The notes below the pieces were generated by a model. The model was not told the DNA's origin and did no database searches. It saw nothing but the letters and a program-made list of their open reading frames with translations. A DNA stretch of 5,973 nt from Syntrophales bacterium. GTDB lineage: Bacteria; Desulfobacterota; Syntrophia; Syntrophales; UBA5619. The position numbers were made by a program, and so were the translations under genes. Shown piece after piece: positions 1-5,204 of this stretch. The stretch is taken from positions 1 through 5,973 of the forward strand of contig JAQTRB010000112.1 of assembly GCA_028712015.1 (NCBI GenBank), written 5' to 3'. How positions within the stretch are numbered: the first letter of the stretch is position 1; every line of letters begins with the position of its first letter.

Positions 1-677
1 TCGTTCAGGATCTTCTTGGTTTCGTTGACCATCTTCATCTCTTCCTTCGTATAGCCGTTGTCCATGAAGACGTCGATATGAGGCAGGCAGTTGAAGGCAA
101 TCCGGTATGGATAGACTTTTACGACCGGTTCCTGGCCGTTGATGATGGCCTTCGTCTGCAGCGAGAGCTCTTCGATCGCTTTTTTTCCGGTTCCCGATAC
201 GGCTTGATAGGTGGAAACGACGATCCTCTTGATCCGGACCGCATCATGGATCGGCTTCAGGGCGACGACCATCTGGATGGTGGAGCAGTTCGGATTCGCG
301 ATGATCCCGCGGTTCTTGTACATCGCGATCGACTCTGGATTCACCTCCGGCACGACCAGGGGTATTTCCGGCACCATGCGGAAGGCATTGGTATTGTCGA
401 TGACGACACACCCGGCCGCGGCGGCAACAGGGGCGAATTTTTCACTGATCCCGCCCCCGGCCGAAAAAAGACCGATGTCGATTCCTCGGAAGGAGCATTC
501 AGCCAAATTCTGCACCGGCTGGTTCTTCCCCCGGAAGGAGAGCTCCTTGCCGACGGACCTTTCCGAGGCAAGAAGGGTCAGCTCGCGGACCGGAAACTGA
601 CGCTCCTCCAATATCTTGATCATTTCATTGCCCACGGCTCCCGTGGCGCCCACAACGGCAACATTGTAATTTTTCAT
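1..677 (-). CDS. asd: Aspartate-semialdehyde dehydrogenase, 3' end cut off
   Basis: This enzyme reduces aspartyl-4-phosphate to aspartate 4-semialdehyde with NADPH in the cytoplasm. It is the branch point for diaminopimelate, lysine, threonine and methionine. I translated 225 codons without a stop. Residues 10-16 form the nucleotide-binding GATGAVG loop. NTNAFR at 95-100 carries the phosphate-binding Arg100, and EVNPE starts at 111. NPNCST at 128-133 holds the catalytic Cys131, and QAVSGTG is at 158-164. The family is about 335-345 residues, so roughly the last third, including the active-site His, lies off the window. I chose the ATG at 677 because GAGG sits 5 nt upstream and the family starts just before the glycine loop. 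An in-frame ATG at 695 lacks a good ribosome-binding site. asd follows pssA after 63 bases and is probably cotranscribed. The family assignment is secure. Confidence 0.96.
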   Translation of the reverse strand, partial: MKNYNVAVVGATGAVGNEMIKILEERQFPVRELTLLASERSVGKELSFRGKNQPVQNLAECSFRGIDIGLFSAGGGISEKFAPVAAAAGCVVIDNTNAFRMVPEIPLVVPEVNPESIAMYKNRGIIANPNCSTIQMVVALKPIHDAVRIKRIVVSTYQAVSGTGKKAIEELSLQTKAIINGQEPVVKVYPYRIAFNCLPHIDVFMDNGYTKEEMKMVNETKKILN

Positions 678-740
678 ACGTTCCTCTTCTCGCATATCAT
701 TGGGCCTGCTTCATGACAAGTCATCGCCGAAATTCTGCTT
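678..740 (-). other. pssA-asd intergenic spacer
   Basis: These 63 bases hold no gene and no hairpin followed by a T-run, so read-through from pssA into asd is expected. They contain the asd ribosome-binding site, a 12-bp inverted repeat with arms ATGAC and GTCAT at 713-724, and a TTGTCA hexamer at 714-719 (minus strand) resembling a -35 box. No convincing -10 box follows: TATGCG, 17 nt further on, matches at only three positions. Confidence 0.6.
683..686 (-). promoter_or_regulatory. Ribosome-binding site of asd
   Basis: On the minus strand GAGG, within AAGAGGAA, lies 5 nt before the ATG at 677. It favours that start over the in-frame ATG at 695, which has only a weak AGG further upstream. 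This is direct reading of the sequence; no expression evidence is available. Confidence 0.6.
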
Positions 741-1523
741 TTAGAGCGGACGTTCCTGGCATTGCGTCTTTTTGTCGCTGCCCGCCGCCAATCCTCTTTT
801 CCCTAACCGGATCAAAGACCAAACCGGTCCCGACAGGCTGTATCCGAACGCGAATGTGAAGAACATGATTTGCGGCTCCGCCACGACAACGACCAGAATC
901 AGCACAATCAGGACGAAGGACATGAAGGGTTTTCGTGCGAAATAATTCAGATCCTTGAAACTGTAATACTTGATGTTGCTGACCATGAAGAGGGCGACGG
1001 CAACCATGCCGATCATAATCAACATATGGGGAAATTGTCCTTCTCCCCCGAGATAATAATACAGCATCACGCTCGTGGCGACAGCGGCGGCGCCGCCGGG
1101 TATCGGCAGCCCGTTGAAGACGCGGCTGTCGATAACGCCGATCTGGACATTGAACCGGGCCAGACGCAACGCCCCGCAAACGACGAATAAAAAGGCCGCA
1201 AGCCATCCCCACTTCCCGTAGGATATCAAGGACCAGTTGTAGAACAGGATGGCCGGCGCCACGCCGAAGGTCACCAGGTCGCAGAGAGAATCGTACTCCC
1301 CGCCGAACTTGCTCGTCGTGTGGGTCATCCTGGCGATCCGGCCGTCCATGCCGTCCAGGACCACGGCAATGAGGATCGCGATCGCCGCAATCTCGTACAT
1401 CCCTTTCATGGCCGCGATGGCGGAATAGAATCCGCAGAAAAGATTGGCCGTGGTAAAGAGATTCGGAAGGACGTAGATTCCCTTTTTCATGCGGTCGCGT
1501 CTGAATGAATGTGTGCGTTTCAT
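741..1523 (-). CDS. pssA: CDP-diacylglycerol-serine O-phosphatidyltransferase
   Basis: This membrane enzyme condenses CDP-diacylglycerol with L-serine to give phosphatidylserine and CMP. The 260-residue protein carries the complete CDP-alcohol phosphotransferase signature: Asp57, Asp60-Gly61, Ala64-Arg65, Gly74, Asp78 and Asp82, the four aspartates being the metal-binding and catalytic set. Hydrophobic stretches near 43-56, 88-99, 106-119, 141-157, 166-182, 202-215 and 218-234 fit a polytopic membrane protein. Size and motif point to the type II (Bacillus-like) PssA, not the phospholipase-D-like E. coli enzyme. The ATG at 1523 is preceded by AGGAG with a 7-nt spacer and overlaps the psd stop as ATGA. 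Met12 (position 1490) has no ribosome-binding site, so a short basic N-terminal tail seems real. The last 20 or so residues are polar and look unconserved. The product is the substrate of the adjacent Psd. Confidence 0.96.
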   Translation of the reverse strand: MKRTHSFRRDRMKKGIYVLPNLFTTANLFCGFYSAIAAMKGMYEIAAIAILIAVVLDGMDGRIARMTHTTSKFGGEYDSLCDLVTFGVAPAILFYNWSLISYGKWGWLAAFLFVVCGALRLARFNVQIGVIDSRVFNGLPIPGGAAAVATSVMLYYYLGGEGQFPHMLIMIGMVAVALFMVSNIKYYSFKDLNYFARKPFMSFVLIVLILVVVVAEPQIMFFTFAFGYSLSGPVWSLIRLGKRGLAAGSDKKTQCQERPL

Positions 1524-2170
1524 ATCAACTCTCCTATCGGCGTCTCACCTGCCCTTACTTTGTCTCCGATCTTGACCAGAACGTTCGAACCGAGCGGCAG
1601 AAACACTTCAACCCTTGAACCGAAACGGATCAGACCGAGTCGATCCCCTCTTCTCACCTCCATTCCTTCCGTCAGCCAGCAGACGATCCTTCGAGCAATC
1701 AAGCCGGCGATCTGAACGGTCATGATCTCCCGTCCATCGTCCATCCGGACCATGATCGTATTTCTCTCGTTCAGAGCCGAGGCCTTGTCCAAATTGGCCG
1801 ACAGGAACTTTCCCTGTCGGTAGCGAACGAATCGGATGCAACCGGAACAGGGCATCCGGTTGACATGGACATTGAAAACATTCATGAATATACTGATTTT
1901 CCGAAAGGTCGCTCCGGGTTGCTCGTCGCTGGTCGTCTCTTCGATTCGGATCACCCTGCCGTCCGCAGGAGAGATGACCAGATTTTCCGTCTCCGGTGTT
2001 TTTCTCGCCGGATTTCGAAAGAACCAGACAACAAACAGGGTCAGAATCAGGAGAACGGAGGAAAAACCTCTAAACCCCGCCACAAAGGCCAGCAATGTCG
2101 CTCCGCCAAGAGGAACAATAAATGGGAGCCCTTCACGGGCAATGAATTCGTTATGCTTCATACTGGTCAT
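1520..2170 (-). CDS. psd: Phosphatidylserine decarboxylase, short form
   Basis: This pyruvoyl enzyme decarboxylates phosphatidylserine to phosphatidylethanolamine. The 216-residue length matches the short bacterial form (Psd-A type, PF02666), not the roughly 300-residue E. coli type. Two hydrophobic segments at about 17-33 and 36-51 anchor the N-terminus, followed by the FFRNP motif at 50-54. SPADG at 67-71 carries Asp70 and NVHVNRMP at 100-107 carries His102, candidates for the processing triad. RFGSR at 182-186 contains Gly184-Ser185, where the chain should cleave itself and turn the serine into the pyruvoyl group, leaving a small alpha subunit of about 32 residues. An in-frame TAG two codons upstream limits the start to Met1 (2170) or Met4 (2161). 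Met1 has a weak GGTAG site, while Met4 aligns better with the usual family N-terminus. The stop overlaps pssA by four bases. Confidence 0.95.
   Translation of the reverse strand: MTSMKHNEFIAREGLPFIVPLGGATLLAFVAGFRGFSSVLLILTLFVVWFFRNPARKTPETENLVISPADGRVIRIEETTSDEQPGATFRKISIFMNVFNVHVNRMPCSGCIRFVRYRQGKFLSANLDKASALNERNTIMVRMDDGREIMTVQIAGLIARRIVCWLTEGMEVRRGDRLGLIRFGSRVEVFLPLGSNVLVKIGDKVRAGETPIGELI
1531..1535 (-). promoter_or_regulatory. Ribosome-binding site of pssA, inside the end of psd
   Basis: AGGAG on the minus strand is 7 nt before the ATG at 1523 and lies within the last codons of psd. It is the strongest Shine-Dalgarno match in the window. Together with the ATGA stop/start overlap it suggests that Psd and PssA are translationally coupled. 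Confidence 0.75.
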
Positions 2171-2230
2171 AATCTACCGTTATAATGGTAGGATGTCAAT
2201 CATTGTCTCCGATTCGTCGCGTCTCATGGC
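2171..2230 (-). other. tsaB-psd intergenic spacer
   Basis: This 60-base gap is the widest break in the upstream part of the cluster. It has no terminator-like structure. A perfect TTGACA lies at 2194-2199 on the minus strand and is followed after 17 nt by TAGATT, which ends right at the psd ATG. The 18-bp near-palindrome also lies here. The gap may hold an internal promoter for psd-pssA-asd, but the sequence alone does not prove it. Confidence 0.5.
2174..2191. repeat. 18-bp near-perfect palindrome before psd
   Basis: CTACC and GGTAG flank a TTATAA core, and the 18 bases are self-complementary except for one symmetric mismatch at positions 6 and 13. It lies three bases before the psd ATG and covers the weak GGTAG ribosome-binding sequence. 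It could be an operator, a weak RNA hairpin masking the ribosome-binding site, or chance. In the psd transcript the mismatch would be an A-C pair, so the RNA stem would be only about five pairs long. Confidence 0.4.
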
Positions 2231-2941
2231 TTACAATTGCCCCCCTCGCCCGGTCGAAACGATTCTGGCCTCCGCTTCGGAAAGGCGAAGGTATCTCGGC
2301 ATAAATGTGAGCGCATCCGCGCAACGTCCCCGTGAATAATCGCGGACGCCCAGAAGGCCGACGTTGCCGGCGTGGATGCGGTGTCGTCGGTCCCAAGCCG
2401 GAAGACACCTTCCGTTCGGGCATTCCAGAATACGATCGCGGTAACGAATCGCCCCGTCTCCGATGCACTCGAATTCGCTCTTCGGTGGATCCGCGATCCA
2501 TCGCTCGAAATCGATGAGCCGGTCCGGCGTCCGGTTTTCTGAAAAGCCGTCCGCACCCGTGCCGTACGAACCGGCATAGATCTGGCCCCTGCGTGCATCC
2601 AACAGCGTGCAGACAATCCCTCTACGCGGCAGGGCATTCATGGCCAACGCCTCCAGCGTCGAAACCCCGACAATCGGTTTCCCGAGGGCCATCGCGATTC
2701 CCTTGGCGGTGCTTGCCCCCGTTCTGACCCCCGTAAAGGAACCGGGTCCACAAGTGCAGGCCAAAAGGTCGATGTCCGCCATCGAAATCCCTGTCCTCTC
2801 CAACAGATCCTCCAGCGCGGGAAGCAGCACCTCTGCGTGGTTTTTTCCCGAACCGATATCGATCTCGGCCAGAATCGTCTCCCCGTTCAACAGCGCCAGC
2901 CCCACCGTATCCGTCGCGCAATCCATTCCGAGTGTAATCAT
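2231..2941 (-). CDS. tsaB: tRNA t6A modification protein TsaB
   Basis: TsaB (YeaZ family) is the inactive, ASKHA-fold partner of TsaD. With TsaE they transfer the threonylcarbamoyl group made by TsaC to A37 of ANN-reading tRNAs in the cytoplasm. The 236-residue protein begins with a MITLGMDCAT strand typical of the fold. It has the family hallmark GPGSFTGVR at 65-73, LDARRGQIYAG at 114-124, and the C-terminal PRYLRLSEAE block at 215-224. Length is normal for the family. The N-terminal ATP-site residues of TsaD are absent, which separates it from that paralogue. The ATG at 2941 lies two bases after the rseP TAG, with only a weak GGA six bases upstream, so reinitiation from rseP is likely. A 60-base gap follows before psd. 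It shares no pathway with its neighbours; the link appears to be position only. Confidence 0.95.
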   Translation of the reverse strand: MITLGMDCATDTVGLALLNGETILAEIDIGSGKNHAEVLLPALEDLLERTGISMADIDLLACTCGPGSFTGVRTGASTAKGIAMALGKPIVGVSTLEALAMNALPRRGIVCTLLDARRGQIYAGSYGTGADGFSENRTPDRLIDFERWIADPPKSEFECIGDGAIRYRDRILECPNGRCLPAWDRRHRIHAGNVGLLGVRDYSRGRCADALTFMPRYLRLSEAEARIVSTGRGGQL

Positions 2942-2943
2942 CT

Positions 2944-4044
2944 CTATTCCGTAAATATCCTGATTAGGTCGTTGACAAATCGGATGTTGAGCCTTTCGAC
3001 ATCCATCATGAATACAAATATCATCAGCAAAATCAGCAGCACAAAGCCGACTTGCTGGGCCATTTCCCGCCAGCGCAGATTGACCTCGCGTCCCGTCAGG
3101 ATTTCAATCCCGTAAAACAGCAGATGACCGCCGTCTAAAACCGGGATGGGCAGCAGATTCAGAATGGCCAGATTGATGCTCAACAGCGCCATGAAGAGAA
3201 GAAAATTTACGACGCCCTCTTTCGCCTGGGTGCCTGCGATCTGAGCGATCAGGATCGGACCGCCGAGGGTCTTCGGGGAGATGACCCCTTGAAACATCTT
3301 GTAAATGCTGAGGACGGTCAGTTTGGCCACCCGCCATGTTTGAAGAATCCCCTGTCCGAAGGCCGAAATGGGATTGTGCCTTTCGACAAACGTGTTCTGT
3401 GACGGGCTGATGCCGATCTTGAAGGTTTCAATTTCTTCGCCGAAGAGGTTTCTGCTCTTCATCGGTCGGGGAACCGCCGTAGTCTCCAGATCGGCGCCGT
3501 TTCGCTGAATCTTGATTCTGAGCTGTTTTTCCCGGCTCGCGGTCACGATTTCGGAGATCTCATCCCATTTTTCAACCGTTCGTCCATTCAACGCAACGAT
3601 CCTGTCCCCGACCTTCAAGCCGGCTTCCATCGCCGCCGAATCCGGCTGCACGGAGCCGACCTCGGGCATCAGTACGGGCATGCCGATCATATTGACGCCC
3701 GTAAAGATCAGCAAAGCCAGCAGCAGATTGAATATCGGTCCGGCCGCCACAATGGAGATCCTTTTCCAGACCGACTGGTTTAGGAAGGATCTTTTGGCTT
3801 CCGCATCCGGGAGCTGATCGTCCGGGGATTCTCCGAGAAGTTTTACATAACCGCCCAGCGGAATGAGAGAAAGAAGATACTCCGTTTCTCCGATCTTCCT
3901 GCCGAGAATCCGGGGACCGAACCCGAGGGAAAACTTCAGCACCCCGACTCCCGCCCGCTTGGCCATCAGAAAATGACCGAATTCATGGGCAAAGATCAGG
4001 ACACCCAGAAGGATAATCACCGAAATAATGCTGATTCCAATCAA
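2944..4044 (-). CDS. rseP: Site-2 intramembrane zinc metalloprotease RseP
   Basis: RseP (M50B family) cuts membrane-embedded substrates, classically an anti-sigma factor already trimmed by a first protease, and so feeds the envelope stress response. Its substrate here is not shown by the window. The 366-residue protein has HEFGH at 20-24 (zinc ligands His20 and His24, catalytic Glu21) in the first membrane helix. The third zinc ligand, Asp304, is in NLLPIPVLDGG at 296-306. Further hydrophobic helices lie near 96-118, 281-299 and 333-348. One PDZ domain occupies roughly 122-195 (AGLKVGDRIVALNG at 141-154), against two in the approximately 450-residue E. coli protein. The start is TTG at 4044: no in-frame ATG precedes the HEFGH helix, and AAGGA lies 8 nt upstream. 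It overlaps the dxr stop as TTGA. Confidence 0.96.
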   Translation of the reverse strand: MIGISIISVIILLGVLIFAHEFGHFLMAKRAGVGVLKFSLGFGPRILGRKIGETEYLLSLIPLGGYVKLLGESPDDQLPDAEAKRSFLNQSVWKRISIVAAGPIFNLLLALLIFTGVNMIGMPVLMPEVGSVQPDSAAMEAGLKVGDRIVALNGRTVEKWDEISEIVTASREKQLRIKIQRNGADLETTAVPRPMKSRNLFGEEIETFKIGISPSQNTFVERHNPISAFGQGILQTWRVAKLTVLSIYKMFQGVISPKTLGGPILIAQIAGTQAKEGVVNFLLFMALLSINLAILNLLPIPVLDGGHLLFYGIEILTGREVNLRWREMAQQVGFVLLILLMIFVFMMDVERLNIRFVNDLIRIFTE

Positions 4045-5204
4045 TTTTTCATTCCTTCGATCGCCCGTTCGGTCTCCCGCCTCGCCCAGCGGTCCGCCGC
4101 AAGGATCTCTTCGATACCCGGATCTGCCTGAACGCGATGACGGGTGAGAGCTTCTTCCACCACGGGAACAATCCGGTTGAATTTAATTTTCTCGTCCAGA
4201 AAGGCCTTGACGGCCTCTTCGTTGGCGCCGTTGAGTACGGCTGGCATCGTTCCTCCGGTCTGAACCGCCTGATAAGCGAGCCGGAGTGCCGGAAAACGGT
4301 CCGGATCGACATTCAGAAACGTCAGGGCTCCCACTCGCCCCAGATCAAGGGGGGGCTCTTCCCGGCGCAGACGTCGCGGATAGGAAAGGGCATAGGCAAT
4401 GGGAAGCCGCATGTCCGGAACGCCCAGCTGGGCGATCACACTTCCGTCACGGAACTCCACCAGCGAATGGACGACGCTCTGGGGATGGATCAGCACATCG
4501 ATCGCCGTTTCGGGTACGCCGAACAGCCATCCGGCTTCGATGACTTCCAGCCCCTTGTTCATCATCGTTGCCGAGTCGATCGTGATTTTTTTTCCCATCG
4601 CCCAGTTCGGGTGCCGCAGGGCCTGTGCGGGCGTCACTCCGGCCATCTCTTTCTCGGATGCGTGAAGAAAAGGCCCGCCGGACGCGGTCAGGACGATCCG
4701 TTTCACATCTTCGCTGCGGGATCCCTGAAGGCATTGAAAGATCGCACTGTGCTCGGAGTCGACCGGAAGGATCTTCACGCCCATTTCTGCGGCCCTGCGC
4801 AGAACGATATGCCCGGCCATCACCAAGGTCTCCTTGTTGGCGAGCGCGATATCTTTCCCCGCCCCGATCGCCTCCAGTGTCGGAAGGAGACCGGCCGCTC
4901 CAACCATGGCGGAGACGACCGTGTCGGCGTCCGAAACGATTGCCGTTTCGCGATATCCCGCCTCTCCGAACAAAATTTCCGTCGCAGAGGTCGATCCCAA
5001 ACGTTTGTGGAGCTCACGGGCGTGCGCTTTATCGATGACCGTTGCCAACCGCGGCCGGAATCTTTCGATCTGCCGTTCAAGCAGCGAGATGTTTCGTCCC
5101 GCCGCAAGCGCCGTAATGGTAAATTCATCCGGATGGGCGGCAACGACATCCAGTGTGCTCACCCCAATCGAACCGGTCGAACCGAGAACGGAAATTCGTT
5201 TCAT
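4041..5204 (-). CDS. dxr: 1-deoxy-D-xylulose 5-phosphate reductoisomerase
   Basis: Dxr (IspC) rearranges and reduces 1-deoxy-D-xylulose 5-phosphate to 2-C-methyl-D-erythritol 4-phosphate using NADPH and a divalent metal. This is the committed step of the MEP isoprenoid pathway in the cytoplasm and the target of fosmidomycin. The 387-residue length is typical. The NADPH loop GSTGSIG is at 8-14, and ALANKETLV at 120-128 is the conserved linker block. Metal ligands are Asp149 and Glu151 in PVDSEHSA and Glu220 in NKGLE. IDSATMMNKG at 209-218 and the HPQSVVHS block from 240 form the substrate site. NGANEEAV at 325-332 is the usual C-terminal motif. The ATG at 5204 directly abuts the cdsA stop, with AGGA 13 nt upstream, a long spacing that suggests reinitiation. 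The 3' end overlaps rseP by four bases. An A8 run lies at 4586-4593 and a C7 run at 4349-4355 (coding strand). Confidence 0.97.
   Translation of the reverse strand: MKRISVLGSTGSIGVSTLDVVAAHPDEFTITALAAGRNISLLERQIERFRPRLATVIDKAHARELHKRLGSTSATEILFGEAGYRETAIVSDADTVVSAMVGAAGLLPTLEAIGAGKDIALANKETLVMAGHIVLRRAAEMGVKILPVDSEHSAIFQCLQGSRSEDVKRIVLTASGGPFLHASEKEMAGVTPAQALRHPNWAMGKKITIDSATMMNKGLEVIEAGWLFGVPETAIDVLIHPQSVVHSLVEFRDGSVIAQLGVPDMRLPIAYALSYPRRLRREEPPLDLGRVGALTFLNVDPDRFPALRLAYQAVQTGGTMPAVLNGANEEAVKAFLDEKIKFNRIVPVVEEALTRHRVQADPGIEEILAADRWARRETERAIEGMKN
4053..4057 (-). promoter_or_regulatory. Ribosome-binding site that fixes the TTG start of rseP
   Basis: AAGGA on the minus strand lies 8 nt before the TTG at 4044, inside the last codons of dxr. 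The nearby ATG at 4052 is in the dxr frame and runs straight into its stop, so this site supports TTG as the true rseP start. Confidence 0.7.

Noticed and set aside
697..714. A five-codon ATG-to-TGA mini frame before asd
   Set aside because: It lacks a ribosome-binding site and is too short to distinguish from chance.
78..716. A 212-codon open frame on the plus strand opposite asd
   Set aside because: It is the in-register antisense shadow of asd, whose catalytic cysteine and glycine loop are clear. The plus-strand product has no family features.
2179..2199. TTGACA paired with TATAAC as a promoter before psd
   Set aside because: The spacer would be only 9 nt, far too short for sigma-70 recognition. 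Only the 17-nt pairing with TAGATT was kept as a weak candidate.
2180..2227. A 15-codon open frame on the minus strand between tsaB and psd
   Set aside because: It has no ribosome-binding site and no repeated or regulatory codons suggestive of a leader peptide. It ends in the palindrome, and its length is expected by chance.
4349..4355. C7 run in dxr as a programmed frameshift site
   Set aside because: It simply encodes Pro-Pro-Leu in a variable surface region, with no downstream structure or alternative frame of note.
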